From Anaerolineaceae bacterium (GTDB taxonomy: Bacteria > Chloroflexota > Anaerolineae > Anaerolineales > Anaerolineaceae): a DNA stretch of 64,000 nucleotides. The stretch's first letter is position 1; the number at the start of each line of letters is the position of its first letter. Positions 42,415-50,775 of the stretch are shown here, piece after piece. Both the position numbers and the translations under genes were made by a program. Location: NCBI GenBank assembly GCA_030653365.1, contig JAURZL010000007.1, positions 684,011 through 748,010 on the forward strand. Reading direction: 5' to 3'. The notes beneath the pieces were generated by a model. The model saw nothing but the letters and a program-made list of their open reading frames with translations. It did no database searches and was not told where the DNA came from.

Positions 42415-43163
42415 GTGATTATCAATTCTGGTCATTACGCTATAAACAACAGGCATCCTGGACCATACAGACAAGAAATTTCATCATTAATCAAATAACA
42501 CTTCCTCCCAAAGCCAATATTTTAGAAGTTGGTTGTGGCTCTTCAGCTGTTCTCGATGAATTTACCGAATTGGGTCACATTACTTTTGGTTTGGATAATG
42601 ACTTACAAATTCTAAATTACAGTAACCAACATCTTCCAAAATCAAGATTAATCAATTCGGATGGATACTTTCTTCCTTTCAAAAACAATTTTTTTGATCT
42701 TTGTTTTTGCCATTATTTACTTCTCTGGATTAATGACCCTTTAAAAATCATCAAAGAGATGTCCCGGGTGTCAAAAAAATCAGGTTGGATATGTTGTTTC
42801 GCTGAACCAGACTATCTATCCAGGATAGATTATCCCTCTCCCCTTGATAAATTAGGTCAGATGCAAAATTCATCATTATCTACTCAAGGTGTCAATTTAT
42901 CTACAGGCCGAAATATTACAAATTGGTTGAAAGAAGTCAGTCTCTCCAATATACATTGGGGGATTTTCGGGTCACACCAAAAAGTTGCAAGCAATAACTT
43001 CGCTGCTGATACTGAATGGAAAACAATCCAGCACGATCTAGAAAAATTGTATCCTGCTGAAGAAATTTTGAAATATAAAGAGATAGAACAAAATGCTCAA
43101 AATCAGGGAATTCGAATTCTATTCATACCGACTTTTTATGCCTATGCGCAAAAAGTAGATTAA
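42411..43163 (+). CDS. Class I SAM-dependent methyltransferase
   Basis: A 250-residue methyltransferase. Motif I is ILEVGCGSSAVLDEF; the acidic end of strand 2 is GLDNDLQIL, and the post-I region LPFKNNFFDLCFCHYLLLW fits the Methyltransf_11 fold. It opens with MSDYQFWSLRYKQQASWT, similar to ubiquinone-type small-molecule methyltransferases. Its ATG overlaps the stop of the pseudo-radical-SAM gene (ATGA), so it belongs to the Cys-tail locus and may add a methyl group in the same modification. The substrate is unknown. Confidence 0.8.
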   Translation: MSDYQFWSLRYKQQASWTIQTRNFIINQITLPPKANILEVGCGSSAVLDEFTELGHITFGLDNDLQILNYSNQHLPKSRLINSDGYFLPFKNNFFDLCFCHYLLLWINDPLKIIKEMSRVSKKSGWICCFAEPDYLSRIDYPSPLDKLGQMQNSSLSTQGVNLSTGRNITNWLKEVSLSNIHWGIFGSHQKVASNNFAADTEWKTIQHDLEKLYPAEEILKYKEIEQNAQNQGIRILFIPTFYAYAQKVD

Positions 43164-43205
43164 TATTTATTCAGTATTGTTATCGATCTGGAATGAATCA
43201 AAAAG

Positions 43206-43234
43206 GTTGTCAAAACTATCATCTCCCGCTATAA
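43206..43234 (+). promoter_or_regulatory. Promoter of tRNA-Pro
   Basis: TTGTCA (43206-43211), 17-bp spacer, TATAAT (43229-43234), 8 bp before the tRNA 5' end. Confidence 0.75.
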
Positions 43235-43242
43235 TAACGCAA

Positions 43243-43317
43243 TCGGGGCGTGGCGCAGTCCGGCTAGCGTGCTTGCATGGGGTGCAAGAGGTCGAAGGTT
43301 CAAATCCTTTCGCCCCG
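43243..43317 (+). tRNA. tRNA-Pro (anticodon GGG)
   Basis: A 75-nt cloverleaf. The acceptor stem is CGGGGCG/CGCCCCG with discriminator A, the anticodon stem CTTGC/GCAAG with loop ATGGGGT, and the T arm has GGTTCAAATCC. The anticodon GGG is at 43278-43280. CCA is not encoded. A terminator follows at once. Confidence 0.94.
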
Positions 43318-43321
43318 ACAA

Positions 43322-43347
43322 AAACCACTTTTTGTGGTTTTTTTATT
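43322..43347 (+). terminator. Intrinsic terminator after tRNA-Pro
   Basis: AAACCAC/GTGGTTT stem with a 5-nt loop, followed by TTTTATTT. Confidence 0.85.
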
Positions 43348-43380
43348 TAATACAATATTAAGATAAAAGCAATCCAAATT

Positions 43381-43389
43381 TGGTATAAT
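43381..43389 (+). promoter_or_regulatory. Extended -10 directly before the L,D-transpeptidase ATG
   Basis: TGGTATAAT, then six bases, then the ATG at 43396. Transcription should start at or next to the start codon, giving a leaderless mRNA. No Shine-Dalgarno site is present. Confidence 0.6.
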
Positions 43390-43395
43390 CTACCT

Positions 43396-44448
43396 ATGTC
43401 TTTATCTAAACCAACACGCAGAGATTTTCTAAAACTTTCTGCAGTTACCTTAAGTGCAATCACTACGCAGGCATTTCGGCCATTCTTTGGCTTTGAATCC
43501 GAACAAAAAAGCAATTTATTGGCCAGGATAGCAAAAGATTCTGTCAGCGTACATTCTCAACCAAATGATGAGAGTACGATTCTGTATCAACGCTATCGCG
43601 ATGACATTGTCAACGTCTATGATGAAATCATTTCGGATTTTGGCCCAGGTTACAATCCGCTTTGGTATAAAGTTTGGGGTGGATACATACACAGTGGATA
43701 TTTGCAAAGGGTTCAAATTCGCTTTAATTCAATCCAAACTAATTTCCCTGAATCAGGTTCTTTAGGGGAAATTACTGTACCCTTAACCCAAACAATGCGG
43801 GATCGCTCATATTTTGGCTGGGATCCCGTATATCGGCTATATTACGAATCCCTCCATTGGGTAATGGGCGTCGACGAAGGCCCTGATAAAGAACCATGGT
43901 ATCGATTAAAAGATGAATTGTTAAATATTGATTACCATGTTCCAGCTTCGCATGTAAGAATAATTCCTCTGGAAGACTTATCCCCGATTTCTCCTGATAT
44001 ACCACCACACCGAAAACTTATAGAAGTTTCAATTGCTTATCAAACCATCAAAGCCTATGAAGAAGGAAATTTGATCTTTGAAACCAAAATGGCGTCTGGT
44101 GTACCCATGCGCAATCCCGACCCAACCCTGATCCCTACAGATACCCCAAAAGGCACTTTTCACATTCAATCAAAATTACCCTCAAAACACATGGGAGATG
44201 GCAACTTGACTTCTGATATTTTTGCCTATGAGCTGCCCGGTGTTCCCTGGACTTCATTTTTTGAGCCTGTTACTGGTATCGCATTTCATGGAACTTATTG
44301 GCACCATAATTTTGGTATTCGGATGAGTCGTGGTTGTGTCAATATGAAAACAGAAGAAGCCAAATGGTTGTTCCGTTGGACTACCCCAACTACAAATGGA
44401 GATAAGATTGAATCACGGGGAATGGGAACAAAAGTTATTGTTACCTAA
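43396..44448 (+). CDS. Tat-exported L,D-transpeptidase (YkuD domain)
   Basis: A 350-residue exported enzyme. The N terminus TRRDFLKLSAVTLSA is a twin-arginine signal. An SH3-like region lies in the middle. The C-terminal YkuD domain has HGTYWHHNFGIRMSRGCVNM with catalytic C314. L,D-transpeptidases make 3-3 crosslinks or attach proteins to peptidoglycan, which shows that the cell has a murein wall. The mRNA is probably leaderless. Its stop overlaps the convergent hemW stop by 4 bp. Confidence 0.9.
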   Translation: MSLSKPTRRDFLKLSAVTLSAITTQAFRPFFGFESEQKSNLLARIAKDSVSVHSQPNDESTILYQRYRDDIVNVYDEIISDFGPGYNPLWYKVWGGYIHSGYLQRVQIRFNSIQTNFPESGSLGEITVPLTQTMRDRSYFGWDPVYRLYYESLHWVMGVDEGPDKEPWYRLKDELLNIDYHVPASHVRIIPLEDLSPISPDIPPHRKLIEVSIAYQTIKAYEEGNLIFETKMASGVPMRNPDPTLIPTDTPKGTFHIQSKLPSKHMGDGNLTSDIFAYELPGVPWTSFFEPVTGIAFHGTYWHHNFGIRMSRGCVNMKTEEAKWLFRWTTPTTNGDKIESRGMGTKVIVT

Positions 44449-45629
44449 TTAACAAAATGTATGAAAGCTTGATTTCCTAATAATCTTCCATGTTTAGTTA
44501 AACGAATCGTATCTCCATCAACAATTTCTATTAATTTTGATTGTAATAAGGACTTTAATTCAGAAGAGAATACATCTAATGGGGATATTGAGAATCTTTT
44601 GTTAAATTGATGAATGGATACGCCTTCATCAACCAATCGTAAGCCAACCATCATCGTCTCTTGCATTTCGGTAAAGTGATCAATGTCTGTTGTTTCTGTA
44701 ATTACGGGACAAATATTCTCTTCAGAATTCGATGATCGCATTAATTTAATATAATCAGGTATTCTACCAATATTTTCATATCTCACATTTTCAACATAGC
44801 CGTGAGCACCAGCTCCCAAACCTAAGTAAGGTAGATTTTGCCAATATTGCATGTTGTGATGACACCGGAAATCAACCTTTTCGTTTTTTTTAAAATAATT
44901 GGAAATTTCGTAACATTCGAATCCATTTCCCAATAACAATTTATCAGCTAATTCATACATTTCTGCTGCCACATCAGGATCGGGATTTTCGACAACTCCT
45001 TTTTCGACCCAATCAAAAAGAACTGTATTTTCCTCAATGCCTAATGCATACAATGAAATGTGTTGGGTTTGCAATTCCAGGGCATCAGTTAATGTTTTTT
45101 CCCAATCCCCTATTGATTGACCAGGAAGTCCATAAATCAAGTCTAGATTAATATTGGAAAATCCCGATGCTTTTGCCCAATGTATCGCCTCAATGGATTG
45201 AAAATGATTGTGAATTCTGCCTAATAGTTGTAAAAATTCAGGATTAGAGGTTTGCAAACCAAAACTTAGACGATTAAATCCTATGTCCTTTAAATTCTTT
45301 AGATAATCAATCGTTACAGTGCCAGGATTTGCCTCCAGACTGATTTCAGCGTTAGGATCTACCTGAAAATTTTTTCTGAGGCTATCAACCAGATTTCTTA
45401 AAAACTCTATTTTTAATAAGGAGGGAGTTCCACCACCAAAAAAAATCGTTTTTACAGGTAGACTTTTAGCATATTTTTCCCCATAAAATTCTATTTCTTT
45501 TTCCAGTTGATCAATGTAACCAGCTATGAGATGATCCATTCCGGAAAATGTGTTAAAATCGCAATACGTACATCTTTTTTGACAAAATGGTATATGCAAA
45601 TAAACACTGTGGGAGTTTTTCATTTTCAC
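44445..45629 (-). CDS. hemW: HemW-like radical SAM protein (heme chaperone / HemN-like)
   Basis: A 394-residue radical SAM protein of the HemN/HemW group. The cluster motif is C16-x3-C20-x2-C23 (CQKRCTYC), followed by GGGTPSLL, SLEANPG, NRLSFGLQT and a C-terminal HemN domain (GLRLVDEGVSIHQF). The short N terminus and the HIPFCQKRC wording favour HemW, a heme chaperone, over true HemN. The start is GTG at 45629 or the ATG two codons later; no ribosome site is clear. It is a single gene on the minus strand. Confidence 0.85.
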   Translation of the reverse strand: MKMKNSHSVYLHIPFCQKRCTYCDFNTFSGMDHLIAGYIDQLEKEIEFYGEKYAKSLPVKTIFFGGGTPSLLKIEFLRNLVDSLRKNFQVDPNAEISLEANPGTVTIDYLKNLKDIGFNRLSFGLQTSNPEFLQLLGRIHNHFQSIEAIHWAKASGFSNINLDLIYGLPGQSIGDWEKTLTDALELQTQHISLYALGIEENTVLFDWVEKGVVENPDPDVAAEMYELADKLLLGNGFECYEISNYFKKNEKVDFRCHHNMQYWQNLPYLGLGAGAHGYVENVRYENIGRIPDYIKLMRSSNSEENICPVITETTDIDHFTEMQETMMVGLRLVDEGVSIHQFNKRFSISPLDVFSSELKSLLQSKLIEIVDGDTIRLTKHGRLLGNQAFIHFVN

Positions 45630-45738
45630 AGGATATCATAACAATGAAAATCAATCCATTATTTTGTATTTTTTTACGAATTCTTGCTGTGTTATAATCC
45701 GCAATTGAATTCTTTATAGATAACAAATAGGAAATAAT

Positions 45739-46887
45739 ATGACTTCAAACAAAAATACAGACCAATCTTCCTCTTGCCAGGTTTGTGGTTCAAAGATCAG
45801 CGCAAATGCATCCAGGTGTCTGGTATGTGGATCCTCAATTGACAAATCAAGCGAAAAATCAGTTAAGAAAACTGAAATTAATCGTCCAAAAGTACCCTCA
45901 ATCACAATCGCACTACCGCTTATAATTGCTTTAGTCATTTTGTTTTTGGCAATTGGAGCAGGTGGGGTCTATGCGGTAATGAATCAAACTGGGATGGTGG
46001 TTGAACCAACTGTTACTCCGACTATAACATCAACTGCAACAATCACGATTACACCTACTTTGACCTTAACACCAACAATCGAACCATCAATAACACCATT
46101 ACCTGACCTTGAATATACTGTTCAATCCGGCGATTCGTGTCTGTCGATTGCCTTCCTGTTTAATGTCTCGGTCAACAGTATTGTTGTAAAAAACAATCTT
46201 TCTGCGACCTGTGATAATCTCGTTGTTGGTCAAAAATTATCAATCCCTCAGCCAACTCCTACACCATCGCCACAACCAACCGCAACACTTGGCGAAGCGG
46301 ATGCTACTCGTTCTGCGTGTAATACGGTTTCCTATACGGTTGGACCAGGAGATACCCTCAGCACCATCGCGATAAATTACAATGTTGAAATAGATGCAAT
46401 CAGACAATGGAATGGTATTATTTCTGATGTTGTTTACGAAGGACAACCTCTTCAGATACCATTGTGCGAACGTTTACCAACGGCTGGACCTACTCCGACA
46501 GCAACCAACCCACCTCCTTATCAGGCACCCAGCCTTCTGTTACCGGCTGATGGTGCACCTTTTACAGCAGCAAATGACGAGATTGCTTTACAATGGTCCT
46601 CAGTTGGAACTTTAAGATCTGATGAATATTATGCAGTCAATATTGAAGATGTTACCGAGGGAGAAGGTCGAAGATTGGTGGAATACGTCACTGACACCAA
46701 ATTTAATGTTCCGGCAAATTTCCGACCGAACAGTACCGTTCCCCACATTCTTCGTTGGACAGTATTTGTAGTACGCCAAACAGGAAGCAGTACCGATGGT
46801 CAGGCAATTTATCAACCTGCAGGAAATATCAGTAATCCCAGAACTTTTATTTGGTGGGCAAATCTCGCTTCCACGCCTTCACCTTAA
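45739..46887 (+). CDS. Zinc-ribbon membrane protein with two LysM domains
   Basis: A 382-residue protein. The cytoplasmic N terminus has a zinc ribbon (CQVCGSK, then CLVCGSS). A transmembrane segment lies at about residues 54-77 (ITIALPLIIALVILFLAIGA). A Thr/Pro-rich linker leads to two LysM domains, YTVQSGDSCLSIAFLFNV and YTVGPGDTLSTIAINYNV, each ending in a KLSIP or PLQIP strand. The last 120 residues form an extracellular domain I do not recognise. LysM binds peptidoglycan, so the protein probably spans from cytoplasm to wall. Both LysM repeats contain extra Cys that may form disulfides. Confidence 0.85.
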   Translation: MTSNKNTDQSSSCQVCGSKISANASRCLVCGSSIDKSSEKSVKKTEINRPKVPSITIALPLIIALVILFLAIGAGGVYAVMNQTGMVVEPTVTPTITSTATITITPTLTLTPTIEPSITPLPDLEYTVQSGDSCLSIAFLFNVSVNSIVVKNNLSATCDNLVVGQKLSIPQPTPTPSPQPTATLGEADATRSACNTVSYTVGPGDTLSTIAINYNVEIDAIRQWNGIISDVVYEGQPLQIPLCERLPTAGPTPTATNPPPYQAPSLLLPADGAPFTAANDEIALQWSSVGTLRSDEYYAVNIEDVTEGEGRRLVEYVTDTKFNVPANFRPNSTVPHILRWTVFVVRQTGSSTDGQAIYQPAGNISNPRTFIWWANLASTPSP

Positions 46888-46906
46888 AACATAATATATA
46901 AATAAA

Positions 46907-46940
46907 AAACAGAGCTTTTTCAAAACAAAAAGCTCTGTTT
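46907..46940. terminator. Bidirectional terminator between the LysM gene and trxB
   Basis: A 14-bp stem, AAACAGAGCTTTTT (46907-46920) and AAAAAGCTCTGTTT (46927-46940), with a 6-nt loop and T/A runs on both sides. Confidence 0.9.
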
Positions 46941-46956
46941 TTATCCATCTTTTACA

Positions 46957-47922
46957 TTATTCTTGTGATTCCAAATATCTGGTAGCTTGTATAGCAGCGG
47001 CAGCTCCCCACCCGGCTGAAGTAACAACTTGTTTAAAACTTGCATCCATTACTTCACCTGCAGCATATACCCCGGAAATTTTCGTTTGCATTTTTGTATC
47101 AACCTGAAGATATCCATTTGCATCCATTTCAAGTTGGCCTTTAAACATATCTGTATTAGGTGTATGACCAACAAAAACGAATACGCCATCCGTTGGGAAA
47201 ATTCTTTCTTCACCAGTTTTAACATTTTTAATTAAAACATTTTCAACTGCAGTATTCCCATTGATTTTTTCTACAACAGTATCCCAGATAAAACTGATTT
47301 TTGGGTGATCGAAAGCTCGAGTTTGTAAAATTTTTCCGGCTCTCAATTGATCACGTCGATGAATAATCGTGACCGATTTAGCAAACCTGGTTAAAAAGAT
47401 TCCCTCTTCCAATGCGCTATCCCCCCCACCTATAACCACTATATCCTTTTCTTTGAAAAACCAACCGTCACAAGTGCCGCAATATGATACACCTTTACCC
47501 GTTAATTCTTTTTCTCCTGGGACTCCTAAATAATTTGGACTGGCACCCGAGCTTATAATAACTGTTTCGGCTTTATATTCCTTACTGTATGTTTTTATGA
47601 GGAAAGGTTTTTTTGAAAAATCGACTTCAGTAACATTATCAAATTCAAATCTCGCGCCAAAACGTTCTGCCTGTTTTTGAAATAATTCTCCCAGTTCAGC
47701 GCCGCCCACTCCGGTGGGAAATCCCGGATAATTTTCAATAGTATGTGTAAGTGATGCCTGCCCGCCCAGAGACATTCCAGTGAACACCAATGGTGATAAT
47801 TCTGCCCTGGCTGCATATAAAGCTGCAGAAAGTCCAGCTGGTCCTGCGCCAATAATGATCATTTTTTCTGTTTTGTTTTCGTTATTGTCTTCTGTATTAA
47901 TTTTCTTTAAGTTTAATTCCAT
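46957..47922 (-). CDS. trxB: Thioredoxin-disulfide reductase
   Basis: A 321-residue flavoprotein. The FAD motif is IIGAGPAGLSAALYAARA, the redox-active pair is in SYCGTCDG, the NADPH motif is VIGGGDSALEEGIFL, and the C-terminal FAD motif is GVYAAGEVMD. It reduces thioredoxin with NADPH. I start at ATG 47922, after GGAGAGG; a TTG four codons earlier lies inside that site. It is the terminal gene before the bidirectional terminator. The 61-bp gap to the aminotransferase gene holds no clear promoter. Confidence 0.93.
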   Translation of the reverse strand: MELNLKKINTEDNNENKTEKMIIIGAGPAGLSAALYAARAELSPLVFTGMSLGGQASLTHTIENYPGFPTGVGGAELGELFQKQAERFGARFEFDNVTEVDFSKKPFLIKTYSKEYKAETVIISSGASPNYLGVPGEKELTGKGVSYCGTCDGWFFKEKDIVVIGGGDSALEEGIFLTRFAKSVTIIHRRDQLRAGKILQTRAFDHPKISFIWDTVVEKINGNTAVENVLIKNVKTGEERIFPTDGVFVFVGHTPNTDMFKGQLEMDANGYLQVDTKMQTKISGVYAAGEVMDASFKQVVTSAGWGAAAAIQATRYLESQE

Positions 47923-47983
47923 AAACCTCTCCAAAATTTATTCTCAAGTATTTTGATGCAAAAAAATCAATTTGGTTGCATTA

Positions 47984-49360
47984 TCAATCAATTTGAGCAT
48001 CTGTAATTTCTAGTGCTTGGTCAATTATTCTAAAACCATCCATTAATTGTTCTTCCGTAATAATTAATGGCGGAATAATTAAGATCTTATGCCAATGAAT
48101 AGTGATATACAAACCATGATCAAGACAATATTTTCTAAATTCCATCATAACAGCATTGTTTTGATTAAATGGGGACATGGGTTCTTTTGTTTCTCGGTTT
48201 TTTACCAATTCCAATACACCAAATAGCCCTATAGATCTGACTTCTCCCACACAAGGATGTTTATCAAACATTTCCTGTAATAATTTCTTAAGAAAGAGCC
48301 CTTTTTCTTTCGCTTTATTTACCAGCTCATCTTCCTTCATAACATTAATAACAGAAAATGCAGCGGTTAATGAAACAGCGTGACCGTTGTATGTTAATCC
48401 TCCCTGGTAAACTTTTTCATTAAAAGCTTCAGCGATTTCTTTCCTCATTGCTATTGCTCCTAATGGAGCATAGCCTGAAGTGAGTCCTTTTGCCATCGTA
48501 ACAATATCCGGCACAATATTCCAATGGTCAAATGCAAACCATTCCCCAGTGCGGCCAAAGCCGCTCATCACTTCATCGCAAATCATTACGATTTTGTACC
48601 GATCACACAATTCTCTGACACCTTGTAGATATCCATCCGGAGGAATGATAATTCCGTTGGTGCCTGTTATTGTCTCGATCATGATGGCAGCTATAGTTTC
48701 AGGTCCTTCATACAGGATTATTTCTTCAAGGTGGTTTACATAATCTTTAGCGAAATCCTCATCCGTTATAGTAGGGTTGTGTTTATGAAAAGTTGAACGG
48801 TATCTATAAGGATCAAGAAAATGAACAACACCCATCATTACGGAAGGTTCCCATGTTATCCGTCGTGGATCCCCGGTCAGTGCCACTGCTCCATAGGTGG
48901 CTCCATGATACGATCGATACCTTGCCAGAATTTTAAATTTTCCAGTATAAGACCGAGCTAGCTTAATTGCATTTTCATTTGCATCAGAACCACCTAGTGT
49001 GTACAAAAAATGATCGAGAGGTTCGGGTAAAATACTCTTTAATGCTTTCCCTAATAAAGCCCGAGGCTTGGTTGCCATTCGTGGACCAGCAAAGGGTAAA
49101 TCATGCAATTGTTTTACCATCGCATTAATCACACGATTATCCTCATGTCCAATATTGACGCACATAACCATCGAATTGAAATCTAAGTATTTCTTTCCGT
49201 AAATATCCCAAAAATATACCCCTTTGGCATGACTAACAGCAATCGGTTGAACATTCGTTTGCGCAGACCATGTCCAGAAATTTGTCTGGACACATAAATC
49301 ATATATCTCATCATCGGCTAATTCATTTGAAATAATTTCATCAGCATTAGGATTTCTCAT
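47984..49360 (-). CDS. Class III PLP-dependent aminotransferase
   Basis: A 458-residue fold-type I aminotransferase. The N-terminal WSAQTNVQPIAVSHAKGVYF and YLDFNSMVMCVNIGH are typical of the omega-amino acid group. The PLP site has MICDEVMSGFGRTGEW and the lysine of TMAKGLTSGYAPLG. Family members transfer the amino group of beta-alanine, taurine, GABA or similar to pyruvate. The precise substrate cannot be fixed; taurine-pyruvate or beta-alanine type is a reasonable guess. The start at ATG 49360 has GAGGAG upstream. No sulfonate genes are adjacent. Confidence 0.85.
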   Translation of the reverse strand: MRNPNADEIISNELADDEIYDLCVQTNFWTWSAQTNVQPIAVSHAKGVYFWDIYGKKYLDFNSMVMCVNIGHEDNRVINAMVKQLHDLPFAGPRMATKPRALLGKALKSILPEPLDHFLYTLGGSDANENAIKLARSYTGKFKILARYRSYHGATYGAVALTGDPRRITWEPSVMMGVVHFLDPYRYRSTFHKHNPTITDEDFAKDYVNHLEEIILYEGPETIAAIMIETITGTNGIIIPPDGYLQGVRELCDRYKIVMICDEVMSGFGRTGEWFAFDHWNIVPDIVTMAKGLTSGYAPLGAIAMRKEIAEAFNEKVYQGGLTYNGHAVSLTAAFSVINVMKEDELVNKAKEKGLFLKKLLQEMFDKHPCVGEVRSIGLFGVLELVKNRETKEPMSPFNQNNAVMMEFRKYCLDHGLYITIHWHKILIIPPLIITEEQLMDGFRIIDQALEITDAQID

Positions 49361-49464
49361 ACATCTCCTCAAATAAGAAAATCTAACCAACAATATCGTA
49401 TCATATCAGCTAATTATAATCTTGCTTTCTATCCTATTATTGTCAATTCAATAAAATGCGCTCA

Positions 49465-49500
49465 GGCTGTATTTAGCGAGAAATCTTGCCAAATACAGCC
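49465..49500. repeat. Isolated strong hairpin between divergent genes
   Basis: GGCTGTATTT (49465-49474) and AAATACAGCC (49491-49500) form a perfect 10-bp stem. Inside it GCGAG and CTTGC add five more pairs. No T run follows on either strand, so it is not a normal terminator. It lies between the aminotransferase (minus) and DUF309 (plus) genes. Confidence 0.6.
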
Positions 49501-49585
49501 GCCAACTTCGTTATTCTTGAAACGGGACCTAATTTTGATTGATTAAGTTCATGTTATAATCTCGGATCATTCAAATTTGAAAATT

Positions 49586-49990
49586 ATGACCACAAATTGT
49601 AACCTCTCAAATAGACTTCATCCGAATGCAATTAAAGGAATTCTTTTGTTTAATCAAAAGAAATTTTTTGAAGCCCATGAAGAATTGGAATTTGCCTGGC
49701 GAGCAGAACCAGGACCCATTCGCAATTTTTATAGAGGAATTTTACAAATTGGCGTTGCTTATTATCATTTAAGTCACAGAAATTTTTCCGGGGCACAAAA
49801 ACTGATTGATCGCGCGATGAAATGGTTGCAACCATATTCTGGATTCTATTTAGGAATCAATATTGGTAAGTTAAAAAAAGATGCGATCTTTATCTCAAAA
49901 AAAATAACCGAAGGTGACTTTGATCATGTCGATTCGATTAATACTGAATCTTTTACTATGATTGAAATTCAACCTCAAAAGGAGAATTGA
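49586..49990 (+). CDS. DUF309 domain protein
   Basis: A 134-residue protein of the DUF309 (PF03745) family. The signature is FNQKKFFEAHEELEFAW, followed by FYRGILQIGVAYYHL. The function is unknown. I prefer ATG 49586 over an in-frame TTG at 49577; neither has a clear ribosome site. The stop TGA overlaps the ATG of the next gene (TGATG), so the two are translationally coupled. Confidence 0.85.
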   Translation: MTTNCNLSNRLHPNAIKGILLFNQKKFFEAHEELEFAWRAEPGPIRNFYRGILQIGVAYYHLSHRNFSGAQKLIDRAMKWLQPYSGFYLGINIGKLKKDAIFISKKITEGDFDHVDSINTESFTMIEIQPQKEN

Positions 49991-50769
49991 TGCAATCAGC
50001 TCAATTCTTAGCAGGGAAAATTGCATTAATCACTGGTTCCGGTCGCGGGATTGGCAAGGCTATCGCCATTAAATTTGCCCAACTCGGCGCAGATATCGTT
50101 GTAAATTACAGTCGAAATAGGGTTCAAGCGGAAGAAACCGCTGAAATCATTCATTCATTGGGAAGAAAAGCTGTGGTCCTCAAATCAAATATCGCAAAAG
50201 AGGAAGAAATAAAATTGCTTTTCAACAAAATTTCTGATGAATTTGGAAAATTAGATATTTTGGTAAATAATGCTGCAAGTGGATTCAATCGCCCGCTGGT
50301 TGAACAAAAAATCACTGGCTGGGACCATACAATGAATGTAAATGTTCGAGCAGCCATGTTGTGTAGTCAATATTCAATCCCCTTAATGGAAAAGGCAGGA
50401 TCAGGCTATATTATCAATATATCCAGTCCCGGCTCAACAAGAGTATTACCTGACTACATCGCAGTTGGAGCATCTAAAGCAGCTTTGGAATCACTTACCC
50501 GCTATATGGCAATCGAATTAGCTCCTAAAAAAATTCGAGTAAATGCTGTCTCTCCGGGATTGGTTGAAACTGATGCATTGAAACATTTTGCATTTATGAC
50601 AAATAACGATGTTACTTCAAGAACGATTGCCAATACACCAGCAGGAAGATTGGTAACACCAGAAGATGTTGCTGAAACAGTAGCTTTTTTGTGCAGCTCT
50701 TCGGCTGAAATGATATGTGGGCAAGTAATCGTAATCGATGGTGGCTTTACATTAATCGTTCCAAAATGA
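49990..50769 (+). CDS. fabL: FabL-type enoyl-ACP reductase (SDR family)
   Basis: A 259-residue short-chain dehydrogenase. The nucleotide motif is TGSGRGIGKA, then NNAASG. The active site is S145, Y156 and K163 with Y-x6-K spacing (LPDYIAVGASKAALESL) rather than the usual Y-x3-K. That spacing and the matches TDALKHF, TPAGR and IVIDGG point to FabL, the NADPH-dependent enoyl-ACP reductase III first known from Bacillus. It would do the last step of fatty acid elongation. GGAG lies 5 bp before the ATG. Other fatty acid genes are not adjacent, so another enoyl or ketone substrate cannot be excluded. Confidence 0.8.
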   Translation: MQSAQFLAGKIALITGSGRGIGKAIAIKFAQLGADIVVNYSRNRVQAEETAEIIHSLGRKAVVLKSNIAKEEEIKLLFNKISDEFGKLDILVNNAASGFNRPLVEQKITGWDHTMNVNVRAAMLCSQYSIPLMEKAGSGYIINISSPGSTRVLPDYIAVGASKAALESLTRYMAIELAPKKIRVNAVSPGLVETDALKHFAFMTNNDVTSRTIANTPAGRLVTPEDVAETVAFLCSSSAEMICGQVIVIDGGFTLIVPK

Positions 50770-50775
50770 AGATAG

